Source: Diphasiastrum complanatum
Lineage: Eukaryota > Streptophyta > Lycopodiopsida > Lycopodiales > Lycopodiaceae
Direction of reading: 5' to 3'
NCBI GenBank assembly: GCA_029204225.1
Contig: CM055104.1
Coordinates: forward strand, 44,051,148-44,113,147
DNA: 62,000 nt
Below the pieces are notes generated by a model that had not been told where the DNA came from, made no database searches, and worked only from the letters and a program-made list of their open reading frames with translations. Shown here piece by piece: positions 43,441-56,077 of this stretch (position 1 is its first letter; the number at the start of each line of letters is the position of its first letter). The position numbers and the translations under genes were made by a program.

Positions 43441-46322
43441 TAGTAGTCATGTACGTTTGTGATCCATCTAGATGTATTTTTGTGGGATTTGAATGTACAT
43501 AATATAAATGGGAGGACTTCTTTCCCGTGTCAATCGTTTGGTATCGTATTGTCAAAAGATGCCCTTATTGCATTCATGGAGGTTTCAACTGAATTATCAG
43601 TATTATCAGGGAACGTGGGGCAAAGTTTGGGCTAGATAATCTTTGTAAGGCAAGACTTTTGACGAATTGAATACACATCAAGCAAGGGTTGTGTTGTGCT
43701 TTATCTATACCATTAACATATAACTAGTAAGTGATCCAATAATCTCACTCATAGCACTTTTAAGACGATTCCTAGTTAAGGAGTTGCAATGTAGCCATTT
43801 AGTATTTTTCAAGTAGTTTAAAGCCATATCTTAGTAAAGTCGTGCGTGTTCTTCTTGAGTATCCAAATCAATGTTTTTGTAAGAAGGTAATAATGTCACT
43901 AATCTTAACCATCCATAATATAGTTCTGTAGCAACTTCATTAATGTTGGAACGACGTAAAGCAATATGATTCAAACCTTTACATAAGTCTTTCCTTAGTA
44001 GTTTGTTTGTATACAATGTTGCAATTTGTTGAGATAACATGCATAAATTCTTTTGAAACAAACTCTTTCAAACGCTTATTTGTAAGACAACAACAATAGT
44101 CGAATAAGTAAAGCTGAAGTCGCAAAAAACATCATAGGGTTTATACCAAAGTGTTTTAATGTGCAACAAATAAGTTTATCAAAGACAATGTCATCATAGA
44201 ATTCATCAATAGAGCCAAAAATATAAAGTAAGGTTTCTGCAAAAAAACTGCTTAACATTGATATTCTCAAAACTCCTATTATAGTAATTAAATGCAAAAA
44301 TGCCTTCCCTTTAACGCTTTGATTGCTAAGCTGGATCCGCTTTACCGCATTGATGACAAACACCCTTTTTGTTTCCTCTTTGTCTTGCACAATGATTAAT
44401 TTCTATAGAAGTTAAGGTTTTTTACTGGTAGATCTTCCTTTCCACTGCTGCTTTGTCCACCTTTGCCTCTGAATGGCAGATATTTCTTTATCTTGTTGTC
44501 ACTTCCTGATACCATTGAGCTTGGATTTTTGAGGTTAAAAGCTCTAGTCCTCTTGTTGGAATTCAGAAAGTATTTGTCTTGAAGAGCTGAAAAACTTGGT
44601 TTTTTTAGTAGTCTTTCAATCTCCCATATATTTTTGTGGCAGCACCAAGTTTGTAAAGAAGTTTACATGACGGATCAACTGATAGCTCTATGGAGGCATC
44701 GATCATATACTGCCTAATGTAGAGGAAGCTAATACAGACTTTCACAACATCTCTTGCTGGTTTGTGTAAACAAAGGAAAAAGACGTTGATATGATTTTGT
44801 AAGGAAGCGTCAGGGAAGAACTTACCAAGGTTGTTCATCATAAACCATACAACGTGGTCAAACCAGATAATAGAGGAATTGTTCTTGCATTTATGACCAT
44901 TACCCATTAAGCCTAGGCATATTGGGTCACACAACTCCTAAGTTTTGGAGCATGCAGGCTATGATGTATCCCTTTGAGTGTAGTGCACAACCAATAGATT
45001 GAGCATGAATTTACTTCACAAAATAGGTTCTACCAAGCATGTTAACAATGGGCCAAAGAGTTGAATCTTTGAAAAATGAGAGATTATAAATGGGAAAATG
45101 ACAATGTGATGGTGAGTCTCTTCCACATTCAACCAAAGGGGTCCAAGCTTTTTTTGGAAGAATGGAAATTTGCTCATAAGGAGTAGAGGATGTGAAACTA
45201 TTTGAACACAATATGTTTGAATGTTGTGTATTTAATGTTGAGTATTTTCACCTAGCTTAAATAGACGAACCTTTCACATGGATGCCTAATCCTTGTGACC
45301 TTCTAAAAATAGGGTTTTCCATTGAGAACAATTGTTCCCTCATGTATTGGTAGATTGGCTCCTTGATCCAATCAAAAAATTGATGCTAGTTCAATGTTTA
45401 AGATAATATTATCGTAAAGTCAAGCATCTCATTGGCCTAAGTGTCATTTCCTTTTGTGTTCAAAAATTATTTTTTTATGAAAATGGAATGTCTATTAATG
45501 AGAATTTTGTTATTATATGAAATAAGAAATTTGTAGCCTTTGTATTCATGAGTTTTATCCTACAAAATTTGTTTTGAAGTTTGATTTATCTAGTTTCTTT
45601 CTCAAATACACTAGTTTTTAGACATATGTTGTGCATTCCAAAGCTTTTATATGTTTGACTGAAATATTTACTCTTGATCATTCTTCCTCTAAAATTTTCC
45701 CTACAACAACTTTAATGTTGGAATGAATTGATATATAGTCTATGATGTCCCATACCAACATAGTCCATCCAATAGGGATGCAAGCCTTTTATTAGCCACA
45801 TGACAGTAATCAATTATTCATGAAAGAATGAAGCATGTGGGCACATTCGATGAGTCCTTGACCTAGTAGATTAAACCCCACCTCTTAATGTCAAAGGTCA
45901 ATGTGCCACCTCTAGGAAAGCTACCCATAGCTTGTAGGACAATAATTAACCATGATGGTTAAACAACACAAGCAAACAAAGAGAAAATAAACAACAATAA
46001 AATGTAAAGAGACAAATGAATATCAATTAGCATCATGAAAAGTTGGAAAGAAATTAGTCTCTTTAAATGATTGCACAATCAAGATTTAGGATGTATGAGA
46101 CCCTTAACTCTTGATTGGCCCTATTTCCAATTCCCAAGGCCAAGACCTAATCAAATGGAATTAACCAAGGACATAACACCCTTCTTCCCATAGAACATTT
46201 TTGTCCTCATAAGTGGAAGTCAAATAATTAAAAAGATAATTAAACTCTTTGAAGAATCAACACCATCTACCTCTCTTGATCAATCTATCAATCACTTAGA
46301 ATAATTGTGATTTTGAATTACC
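43441..46322. other. Mostly unassigned; four short minus-strand frames
   Basis: The minus strand has open frames at 43831-44061, 44076-44390, 44605-44934 and 45011-45211, all starting with ATG. Only 44605-44934 looks protein-like to me (see the separate entry). The rest, and 45212-46322, show no recognised feature. Confidence 0.35.
44605..44934 (-). pseudogene. Unrecognised protein-like open frame
   Basis: 109 codons, including HINVFFLCLHKPARDVVKVC and SFLYIRQYMIDASIEL, which read like amphipathic helices of a HEAT-repeat protein. The word ARDVVK-x2-ISFL faintly recalls RRP12-type ribosome biogenesis proteins, where a helix before a conserved (V/I)VK(A/S)xLGF segment occurs. This is a weak resemblance, not an identification. 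The frames upstream and downstream are interrupted by stops, so if it derives from a host gene it is a retrocopy or broken exon. Confidence 0.25.
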
Positions 46323-46728
<406 letters not shown>

Positions 46729-47479
46729 ACTCATTGAGCATGGGTGATATCCAGTATCAGTTGGGTTTTTCCTCAAATGGGAAAGACTAGGATCTTCTTC
46801 AGAGATTGGCAACAAGTTAAATTAAGCCATAATTCTAGTAGATGGAAAGTAGTTGTAAGGCCGTTTCAAACTTTTTTGATTTGGCACATAGTTGAGGGCC
46901 GTATCCCAGAATGCCAACAGTATGTCGTCGGGACCGTTCGGTCCGTGGCACCAGTGGTATGCTGTTGGGACCATTTGGTCCAGGAACTGGTTGTTTCCAT
47001 ACATGTCACGGCTTGTGGTTCTGAGTGTTCCTTGCATGAATGTGAATGGGTTAAGCTCTTGGCGAACGGGCTCTAGCCTGTCAGCTGAGTTGGATGTCTT
47101 GCTTGGGTGGAAGTTATTTGTTTATGATTGTCCAGTCTGGAGTGGCACCAGGTTGGCTTCCATCATGAAGCTTTTAGTTGGTTACGTCTGATGTAAGTCA
47201 GACTGCTTGCTTGGAATAGATGTTACTCATTTGTAACGAAGCTTCGAGTTGGTTAAGTTTGATGTATGTTGGGCAGCTTACTTGGAGGAAAGTCACCCAC
47301 ATCGGGACCCTCGATCTAGGATGGCGCCAAGTTGGATCTCAATGTTGGTTTCGGAACTTCAAGTTGGTTAAGTCTGATCGTTGTTGGCGAGTTGGCTGCT
47401 TGTATGTCAAGTGGGTTTGGATGGCAAGAGTTGAAGGCTGGGAAGCTAAGTCGTGGTTCCCGGCTCCATTTGGAATGCC
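46729..47479. repeat. Degenerate tandem repeats of unknown origin
   Basis: Three diverged units share the core aagct(t/c)...agttggtta(a/c)gt(c/t)tgat, near 47167, 47238 and 47357, followed by a ctgcttg or cagcttacttgga word. Overlapping plus-strand open frames of about 100-110 codons run through it, but they repeat with the DNA and look fortuitous. Confidence 0.5.
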
Positions 47480-48427
47480 TGCGCTACAAGAGTCCACACT
47501 TCATTTTGCTTCATGGAGCTCATTTTGTCTTCTATGGCCTTGATTTATTTGTCCTTGTCTGGATAGTTGATGGCTTCTTCATAAGTTTGTGGTTCACCGC
47601 TGAATCCATAGAATTTTTCTTGAGCAGAAGATGAGCTGTCACATATATATCTAACTTGTGCTCTTCTTTGTCTTGCAGATCTCCTTGGAGACAATACGGG
47701 CTCAGCAACTACTTTGCCTTTATCTTGTATGCTGGCAGTAGAGCTTCGGTGTGTCATAGGTGTTCTGGGCACTTCCGATATTTTCAGCTAAAATTTGAGT
47801 ATCTTCATCTAGATGCTTAGGGCCCACTCCCTCTGTCGATGTGGGTAGGTCATAGTACCATTTGTTGAGGACTTCGTAGTTGGTCGGATCTTCCTTAGCC
47901 ATTGTCCTTGTTTCGTCGAATCTGATGTCTCTGACAGTCTTCACTTCATTGCTTTGAGGCATGTATACTCTGTAATATGCAGAATGTATATCATAGCCAA
48001 CCAAGAATGTTTGCTCTACCTTTTTATCCAGTTTCTTTCTCTTCTTATCTGGTATGTGTGCATATGCTACACATCTGAAAATTTGGACATGAGCCAGGTT
48101 TAGCTTGCTTCTCCACCATACCTCATGTGGGGTAGTGTGAGGAACGCTTGACTTCCATGTCTTGTTCTGTAGGTAGGTGGTTGTAGCTACTGCCTCAACC
48201 CATAGTGATCTTGATGCCTTTGAGTAGGCCATCATGGATCTTGTAGCTTCCATGAGAGTTCTATTTTTCCTCTCTGCTACACCATTATATTGTGGTGTAC
48301 AGGTTGTTGTTCTCCTGTGAAAGATGTCTCGACTTTTATAAAAGTCGGTAAAACAGTTCGAGATGTATTTTCCTTCTCTGTCAGTCCTGATCTACTTGAC
48401 TTTCCTTTCGGTCCACTTCTCAGCCTA
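47480..48427 (-). pseudogene. Copia-F integrase to RT fragment
   Basis: Minus strand. A degenerate core segment with NGVAERKNR-like sequence lies near 48270. The integrase C-terminal part (47720-48253) has LWVEAVATTTYLQNKT, HTTPHEVWW, FRCVAYAHIPDKKRKK and FLVGYD, then VYMPQSNEVKTVRD. A proline/basic linker follows (SPRRSARQRRAQVRYI), and the start of RT (FSGEPQTYEEAINYPDKDKW-like). It is truncated at about 47480. The words VYMP, VKTVRD and FDETRTMA are shared with Copia-I, so they belong to one family. Confidence 0.87.
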
Positions 48428-48660
48428 GTTCACATATTCTATAACTTGATAGTAATTCTAACACCCTCTCTCAATGATAGCTTTGTTAGAGGCATTACTT
48501 CATGCTTTAACAAGTACAACACACTGAGAGTACAACATATTTTCCTAACTCTACTGATGTGGCATACATGCTAGCAATTAGTACAAGATTTGATGTCATC
48601 AAATGGAGAATGTGTGGATTACATTTTCAACACCCGCCCTTGAGCCAAACGTCCACTGGA
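48428..48660 (-). repeat. Two stacked copia 3' ends (LTR ends with polypurine tracts)
   Basis: attctaaca followed by ccctctctcaatgatag (48468-48484) matches the Copia-B junction of LTR end and polypurine tract. A second junction, tttcaaca then cccgcccttgagcc, lies at about 48628-48650. The LTRs themselves are nearly gone. They mark 3' ends of two minus-strand copia elements piled at this locus. Confidence 0.55.
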
Positions 48661-48944
48661 ATTTACAAAACAAATTGCTCACTACATCATGTCCAAGAGC
48701 TATGCCAAGGATAATATCCTTTTCTGAAACTGTAGATGCATCCGCAAACTACCTCATATTGAAGAGATCGCCTTACTTTTGCATCCAAGGAACCATATTC
48801 TAGAATACCTATTCCAAGTTTAGCAATCCTGAAACAACTTTATGAATCCCATAGAAGATAAAGTACATGCGCACAAACTTATTACCAAGCATCTGCTTTG
48901 TCATAAGACTTTTTAGCTACAACTGTTAGGTTTACTTCTTTTTT
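48661..48944. other. Unassigned spacer between copia fragments
   Basis: No domain recognised. Probably decayed copia sequence between a polypurine tract and the gag below. Confidence 0.35.
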
Positions 48945-49690
48945 TTATTTATCACTTTCAATGGACTTATTTGACTTAAGCTCCACTTTCATCTTTAAAC
49001 ATTGATTCTTATAATGTCCCATCTTTCCACAATAAAAGCACTTAACGTTCTTTTTACTCTTAGAACTGCCTTCATCATTTTTAGATTTACTAGTCTGATT
49101 AGCTTTCCACTTACTAAATAAAGCGACTTCATCTGAAGAGAATATTGTAACAACAGAATGTTGCATTCTACGTTCTTCTTCAAGTAATGAGACTATCATC
49201 ATCTCTAATGATTGATTAGGTAAGTTTTTGAGTGTAAAAATGACATTACTATACTCAGCCGACATGCTATAGCATCATCTTCAGGAACATTAGAACCAAT
49301 TCCAACAAGCTAATTCATTATTGACTTCATACGATTTACATGATCATTTAAGCTCATTCCATTTTCTAGCTTTAGAGCAAAAAATTGTTACTTAAGAAGA
49401 ATTTTATCATTTTTAGAATGTGCTCCAAATATATCTTCCAATGATTGCCATATTTCATGAGCAGTCCAAATAATGAATTTGAGAATCAGTCAATCCAAGA
49501 CCAATGTAAGCAGCAGCTCTCTTATCACACAAATCAATACTAGAAGAATCACTGGAATCTTCTTGCTTAGCTTTGGAACCGTCAACAAGATCCCACAGAT
49601 TTTTCTCAGTCAATAATAATCTCATCTTGACTTGCCATGTTTCTTACAATCAAATCTATCAAATGAAGTTCTTTGATCCATTATAGCCAA
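48945..49690 (-). pseudogene. Copia-G gag fragment
   Basis: Minus strand from about 49682 (MDQRTSFDRFD). Capsid words are legible across several frameshifts (ELVGIGSNVPEDDAIA near 49290; FTLKNLPNQSLEMMIVSLLEEERR near 49200). A zinc knuckle, CFYCGKMGHYKNQC, lies at about 49000-49045 (CX2CX4HX4C, complete). The open part (48945-49265) is 106 codons. Protease and pol are absent. Confidence 0.83.
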
Positions 49691-49699
49691 CTTGAATGA

Positions 49700-50722
49700 T
49701 GTAAACGAAGTGATCAAATTCAATTTCAGGAATTTTTGCAATTGTTTTACTTAGCTAACTAATGATAAGTGCACGTAACTGAGGGAGAGGGCATAAGACG
49801 TCACCTCGACTAGGCTTATCACTTGGTTAGTTCGTAAAACCAATTTGATCTCTTAATTCCTTGAAAAACATCCACTTCAATCTATATAAATTCTGTACTT
49901 AGCATGACAATCAATTACTAGCATTTGTTTCAGCTTTTGACAAGTTTTACATTGACATTTTTCAGAAAAGTCTATGTTGCCCCTAATGAAAAATGGAGGT
50001 CTCCGCACTAAAAACTTAGTAGGTTTTTTTGCCAATGTCCGAATCACAAGATTTTTGGATCAAAATGAAGCTAAGACATAAAACAGTATTGTGTAGCTTT
50101 TGTTCTGACAAAAACAGATTCTCTATGCAAAATTAAACCTCTTTTTTGTGTCTTCTCCCAATTTCAACACAGTAGGTTTGTCCTAAAACTTTAGAACAGC
50201 CCTTAGGGATCCATCCTTTATAAGTTTACAAAATGTCATTAAAAACTTATGCAAAACAACAATTGCCTTCAACAATTCATTTCTGGACACCCGATTTTCC
50301 AACAGGTCGTTGTGGAGCCTCATGATCCCACATTATCCAAAGTTATTGTTTATATTGTAAAAATTTTAATTTTTATACATGTAAATATGCTATAGTGCCT
50401 AGATTTATGTAAAGGCCTATTTGCACTCTATAAATTCACTTTTAGGTTAGAACTCGCGACGTTTTGTGCGACGTTCTATAGAGACGCATTGGCGGATCTC
50501 AACCGACATCTTAACAGTTGGTAAACGACATTGAGGCCAATGATCATTCCAGAGAAGTATCACAAACAGTTACATATTGTTTAGAGTGTATTCGCTCAAT
50601 TGATAAAAAGTAATATTGTAAAAAATGGCAGAGGGAAAGGACGCTCAAGCTTACAGAAACTCGCTCTCTTCTCTCTCTATTGATACTTAAATATTTTTAA
50701 GTGTATTACGTCTACAAAATGC
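49700..50722. other. Unassigned; possible gypsy leader or LTR
   Basis: AT-rich and non-coding. It lies directly upstream of the Gypsy-3 gag, so part of it may be that element's LTR and leader. No TG/CA ends, primer-binding site or repeat partner were found. Confidence 0.35.
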
Positions 50723-51960
50723 ATGCCAAGAACATATTCTCAATCAACTATTGAACAGAAACGTTTAGAGCGTGCACAATGATTAGAAGCATATAGGAAA
50801 TCTAGAGATTTGTATTTGTAGAATTTGCGAAATTCGCTAGTTAGAGTGAGATTAACACCTAAAGCATTTAACAATCTTCTTAATGCTACTACAGCGTTTG
50901 TAGATTCATTTGAAGAAAGATCCGTTAAAACACCAAGTTCTAAAGATTCATCAAAATCAAATTCGTCAGAATCATCAAAATCAGATTCGTCAGAATCAGA
51001 TTCATCTGATTCCACTTCCGAACCAAGTTCAGAATCAAAATCTTCTTCATCAAAACCATCATCTGAGCGTAGTCTAGATCCTGATCCTCCTAGTCCTCCT
51101 AGTCCACCTAGTTCACCACCTGATAATATGGCTAACCCAGTGCCACCCACATCTACTAAAATTAAATACGATTTCTTTAAGGGATCATCATCTGAAGATG
51201 CAAACAGTTATTTGTCTCAGTTTGAATCTATTACCATAGCTAATAAAGAACATACAAATGAGGACAAAGTTAGAATTTTGTCAGGTCTTCTGCGAAAGCA
51301 GGCTAGGATTTGGTACAATCAATTGGCTCGGCTTAATTCTGTTGAGAAAAAGCTGAAGGAATCACTTAGAAAGTATACTCATAGAGTTAAGAATTTAATA
51401 GGAAAATTAGGAGCCTAGTATTCAGTTCCTATGCAAAACGAATGGTTTTTGGGTGGCTTGCCTAAGAAAATGGATCGTTATTGTCAACAGGGATTGATGA
51501 CCTCTTTGGAAGATGTCATTGCCTCTTCCAAAAATTACGAAACTTCTCAGATTTCTCGTAGATGGAAGAATGCAAGAAAAAAGAGTAAAAAGCATAAATC
51601 GAAACATACAGAAGAGTCTGAATCATCTATTGAGTTTGAATCAGAATCTGATTCAGCAGATGAAGAAGAGTCTTCAAAGTATTTATCTTATTCTTCTTCA
51701 TCAGAAAAAAATCTTCTTATAGGAAATCCAAGAGCAGGAATTCTAATAGAAAGAAAAGAATAGAGAAATCTGAAAAGATGGATCCATTAAGGAAGAGTGT
51801 TGAGATATTAACAAAAGAAATGAGTGATTTAAAAGTACAGATGTCGACGTTAAAGCCAAACAAAAAAAAATGAAGGTTAACGCCAATGTTTAGTGTACCA
51901 CTTGTGGGAGGGAAGGTCATTCTAAGACCAACTATCCCAGTTTACAGACTAACTATTTAG
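50723..51960 (+). pseudogene. Gypsy-3 gag
   Basis: The start ATG is at 50723. The frame contains TGA and TAG before 50825, is open to a TAG at 51416-51418, and continues in the same frame from 51431. A low-complexity Ser/Glu/Asp stretch (about 50935-51060) precedes the gypsy gag domain: YDFFKGSSSEDANSYLSQFE, ARIWYNQL. A frame change near 51715 leads to a coiled-coil-like stretch and the zinc knuckle at 51894-51935, CTTCGREGHSKTNY, in which the final Cys is now Tyr (a G-to-A change). Protease and pol do not follow, and legible sequence stops by about 52310. Confidence 0.85.
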
Positions 51961-52310
51961 AAGAGGAATTATTCCTCCGTCCGATCAATAATCATGAGGA
52001 GGTAGCTTATACTGCAACTCCTATGAACCAAAAGAACATTATACCAAAATCGCGTATTGGTCAACAATACACTATTTTGCGTAGAGGGGAGACAAGAGAT
52101 TCCACTCCTCTGAAGAAACAAAATGTTTCTATTGCCAAAGCCTTGCTAGCTCTCCACTTTGATTTTGATAGAAAAGACACAAGAAACAAAATTGTTTGCG
52201 AACAATTTTGCGACACACGACACGAAATTGTTTCGCGACAATTCTTGCTCCACGAACGACCAAGAAGATCAGCCAAGTACCAAGGGGTACAAGTATTTGA
52301 TCAGATATCA

Positions 52311-53262
52311 TGACATCAGTAGAAGTACTCTAGATCGTGGCTAATCTACCACTCTTGTAATTCATGATTAGTTTTAGATGTTTAATCTTTCTAATCTGGA
52401 AGTTACACTAGGCGACACGAAAAAGTTTGTGAACTATATACTTTCTGCTTGATGCATAATATAGCAAAAAAAAAGACAAAAAATACAGAATACATGTCCG
52501 CTTGTGAGCGAGACAATTTTGTAAGAGGATCAGTAGATCCAGAAGTCCGCTAGTAAGTGAGACATTATTCATGTGAGAACTGTATTTCTCTCATGCCAAT
52601 GCACTGTGTGGATCTGTCACACATTGCATGAAAAATCAGAAGATCAATAGATAATATTGTAGTTGTTAATGCACATATTATTCTGATATCTCGAATAAAT
52701 TTTTGTCTGCTATTATTCGTGTATCTAATTCACTTGTTTATTCAATTCCGCACATTGGTTTGATTTTGTTGAATGCCATGATAATTTATAACGTAGATCA
52801 ACAGTATCTGTCTACATTCTGGATGATTGTAGGAATGATATAGCGGACAGTGACCAGCAATCATATCTGAATTCCACACGAACTGATTTTATTTGCGAAT
52901 GTTTTCACTTCGTGCTTCGTTTCGTTTTGCTTTGCAATCACTTGGCTATAAGCGTAAATCAATTTCAGAGCTCACTTAAGTTTTGTTTCGTATAGTTTAT
53001 TTTGTTTTATTTTGGTTCGTTACAAAGCCTGATTGATCTTTTCATGAATTCTTCTCTTTCGTCTAGTTTCATTTCGTTTCATTTCATTTCATTGCAGAGC
53101 TTGACTGGATCGCGAATTCTTCTTGAGTAGAAATTATTCGTGATCAAAACAATTTCGCAAAATTATTTGCGAATCGTTCAAGAGATTTCTATTAGTTCGT
53201 TACCATAATTTTATTGGAATTTTGAATTTGCACAATTTGCACATTTAGAACTTTTTCCATCA
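52311..53262 (+). repeat. Probable 5' LTR of Copia-I
   Basis: Its end is fixed by ttttccatca at 53262, followed after one base by the primer-binding site. The start is not identifiable because no second copy survives in the window. Words like gcgaacaattttgcg and acaatttcgcaaaattatttgcg occur at both sides (52197 and 53150), with partial dyad symmetry. Confidence 0.5.
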
Positions 53263-53263
53263 G

Positions 53264-53276
53264 TGGTATCAGAGCC
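53264..53276 (+). other. Copia-I primer-binding site
   Basis: tggtatcagagcc, an exact match to the initiator-Met tRNA primer-binding site, one base after the LTR end. The gag start codon lies at 53378-53380. Confidence 0.93.
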
Positions 53277-53403
53277 TACCTTGTCATAATCTGACATTGC
53301 CGAAAAGCTATCAGATCCAGGAGGCTACGCATTCAAACAAAGAACCATTAACAAGTGAGAACACAAATTCAAGACCAATGGCTTCAATCAACAACATACA
53401 ATC

Positions 53404-54271
53404 TGTTGAAAATTTTAGAATTCACACGTGTGGGGAATGTCCACAAGAGTGACCGATCTTGATTAAGCTTTGTGATTGGCACAGTACCCTGATTCTAGAT
53501 TGTTCAACAAGATCTAGTTCAGAAGATATGGCTAATTCACAATCTAGCATGCTAATCAATAGACTATGATAGCAATGAATCAAAGAATGATTAAAAGTAC
53601 AAGATTACAATGCATAAGCATTAGTCTCAACACGAGTTAGAGAGAGAGAGCTAGAGAGATAACAAGAAAAAACAGTTTAGATCCAACCAAGCATGAGATA
53701 GCTACAAAACTTTGATTCTTCATTACTTTGTGAATGAGAATGATATGTACATATATAGGAGAGCCAAAATTCGTGGTACTCCTTGCATTCAATGCACATC
53801 CTACACCTATTCAAGTGCAAACAACTATTAACTTGACACCTAACTGCTAGCATGCATAGGTTGCACCTAACCTCTACCTACTTTCTCCAAATGGCAATTT
53901 CTCAACTAGCCATGTACAAATCTACATGCATGTGTCCATTAGAGTGATTGCATGCTTTGCATGTCACTATGGAAACTTAGGACATTATGCATTTACTGTG
54001 GCTCGAGTTTCTACAAGGTCATAATTGACCAATTCCATGTGAATCTCTATATGCATGTCAAACTAGACATTGTCAACATTATTGCATATCATACTAGACC
54101 AACTAGACTTTATGCATGTCACTGGAATTTGATCTACCTAACCCAAACTCGCCCTATTCTACAAGGATATGTGCTCAATTCACATACCTTGGATATGTAC
54201 AAAATATTTACATGGGTAGGATCCCCCAAACATTAACAACAGATGATAGATATGTTTTACAATTTTTAACA
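53404..54271 (-). repeat. 3' LTR of Copia-H
   Basis: 868 bp, TGTTGAAAA...TTTTTAACA. It contains a cacacgtgtg palindrome at 53423-53432 and a short GA-rich run near 53638. Confidence 0.95.
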
Positions 54272-54380
54272 CTCCTCCTTAAAATATAGCTATCTGATGT
54301 TGGTGAAGATCCTTTGAGTTTGGATTCTTTGCTTTGCATTTTAAGTGAAGATGAACAAAGAATCCATCATAGCAGTATAC

Positions 54381-56063
54381 TTACCAAATCCACAATAAGT
54401 TCTCTTTGATAGAAATCTTTTCCAAATGCCTTTGAAAAGTATTCCACCAACCTGCTACTATGCCAATGTACCTCCTGCATGTCTGATGTTGATCCTGGGT
54501 ATTTAAAGTCCACATGCATGAAGTTGGCTGCAAGAAAGACTGAAAAAACCGAGGCTTCCATGACTCATCATGACCACAAAGATCATACAGATGAAGATTG
54601 TACCATGAGCAATATTCAAGATTAAGCATACTAGCTTCACTAGTCCAAAAAATATGAACTCTATCCAAAATGGATCTAATCATGAAACCATACTCAAACT
54701 TGATCAAATTAAGGCTAAATACTTTCTTGAGGGTGTAAGTGTCCTCAGTGGATGCTTCACTTAACCTCACAAGAAGTTTACAATATGCCTCAATACATGA
54801 AAAAACTCCTTCTTTCAAACTACGAGTACTAAACTCATACTTGCTCTTACTCAATTTAAGAGCATACAAATGATGGTACAACATCTTGCTTTCTAGATGT
54901 TTTGGAAACATAATCAAGTCACAAAAGACAAGAAGTAATTCCAAACTGAAGACTTCAGTCAAAAACAGAATAGTCTTACTTGATCTTTTAGATAAGCGAA
55001 TCTCAATTAAGCAAGATACATCATTAATCAAAGAAAAAGAACAATAGGTGAGTAAAACAAAATGAATACCACCTTTACTTTTCTTTTCTTTTCCATGAAA
55101 TAAGATCAACAAGGACTCGGCCTTGTACAATGATGAAGATCTCCTTGGACATGCGTGTTGAGGATACTCCTCCTCAAACCTTGACCTCATCACAACTTGA
55201 TTACTTGCCATAGTAATGACTTGTGATGCACTATGAGACATTGTGCTCTCGGCCACTTCCAAGATAGAAAATAGATCTTCAAAATCAAGAATTTCTCCAT
55301 GCTCAAACACCTTCGAGATAGAGAGTGTAAAGGCTATGTAGCCTTCCTTGGCGGATAAGCATCCAACCATGATCCACAGACTAGGATCACCATCCTTCTT
55401 TCTTTCCAAGAAACCACATACAAAGCAATAGTCTTCAAGAACACTGAGGTATACAACCTTAGGCTTATAACTGAACAAGACTTCATAAAGTTCACTCCTT
55501 CCATTAGCTTCATAACTCCATAAAGTTTTGCATGATGGAACATACACATGCACCAAAAAATTTGAAGAGACAAGACACATCCAAATGTAACTTGTGGATC
55601 CATCAATAGTACATGCAAAGCAAAAAACACCTTCCTTGCTTACTGATAAAGAAAGATGAACATCAGAATGTTCCAACACCATAGAATGTTCTGTCTTTTT
55701 AGAAGACATTAAATATGGATCCATAAGTGATTTTGCCATAGAATAAGTCACTCTTGGCTTGATCTCCTTGACTATAATAGGCATAGACCTGAAGTTGGAA
55801 ACATACAACTTCCTATGCCATATCTCCTCCTTGGAAACATAAGTCATCAATGCAGCATCACATAAACTTGAATTTTCATGCACATCTAGCTTTAAAATAC
55901 CTCCATATTTAGATCCACTTGCAAGGATCTTATCTTCTTTCTTAATGAAACAACCATTGATATTGAAATCCAGTTCATAACCATCATCTAGCAACTTTCC
56001 TACACTAATCACACTCTTTGTGAGATTAGGCACATAGAGAACATTGGAAAGTGTAAAATTCAT
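54381..56063 (-). CDS. Copia-H eroded pol open frame, 560 codons
   Basis: Residues 1-100 correspond to the end of protease and the pre-integrase domain (FTLSNVLYVPNLTKSVISVG; EEIWHRKL). HSDV (132-135) and FACTIDGSTSYIW (148-161) correspond to the start of the integrase core; the middle of the core, with the second Asp and the Glu, is missing. 195-265 corresponds to the integrase C-terminus (YKPKVVYLSVL, IMVGC). The words LYHHLYALKLS (395-405) and the last 60 residues faintly follow copia RT and RNase H, without YVDD. The frame contains no stop for 1683 bases although the domains are scarcely legible. Catalysis is impossible as it stands. Whether it encodes something selected or is a chance open frame cannot be told from one copy. 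Confidence 0.6.
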   Translation of the reverse strand: MNFTLSNVLYVPNLTKSVISVGKLLDDGYELDFNINGCFIKKEDKILASGSKYGGILKLDVHENSSLCDAALMTYVSKEEIWHRKLYVSNFRSMPIIVKEIKPRVTYSMAKSLMDPYLMSSKKTEHSMVLEHSDVHLSLSVSKEGVFCFACTIDGSTSYIWMCLVSSNFLVHVYVPSCKTLWSYEANGRSELYEVLFSYKPKVVYLSVLEDYCFVCGFLERKKDGDPSLWIMVGCLSAKEGYIAFTLSISKVFEHGEILDFEDLFSILEVAESTMSHSASQVITMASNQVVMRSRFEEEYPQHACPRRSSSLYKAESLLILFHGKEKKSKGGIHFVLLTYCSFSLINDVSCLIEIRLSKRSSKTILFLTEVFSLELLLVFCDLIMFPKHLESKMLYHHLYALKLSKSKYEFSTRSLKEGVFSCIEAYCKLLVRLSEASTEDTYTLKKVFSLNLIKFEYGFMIRSILDRVHIFWTSEASMLNLEYCSWYNLHLYDLCGHDESWKPRFFQSFLQPTSCMWTLNTQDQHQTCRRYIGIVAGWWNTFQRHLEKISIKENLLWIW

Positions 56064-56077
56064 AGAAGATGTAAGTT

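Noticed and set aside
46744-47543. Overlapping plus-strand frames of 100-110 codons
   Set aside because: They run through degenerate tandem repeats and the antisense of Copia-F. No domain recognised.
53952-54236. 94-codon plus-strand frame present twice (also 57247-57531)
   Set aside because: It lies within the two Copia-H LTRs and is duplicated only because the LTRs are. No motif and no coding signal.
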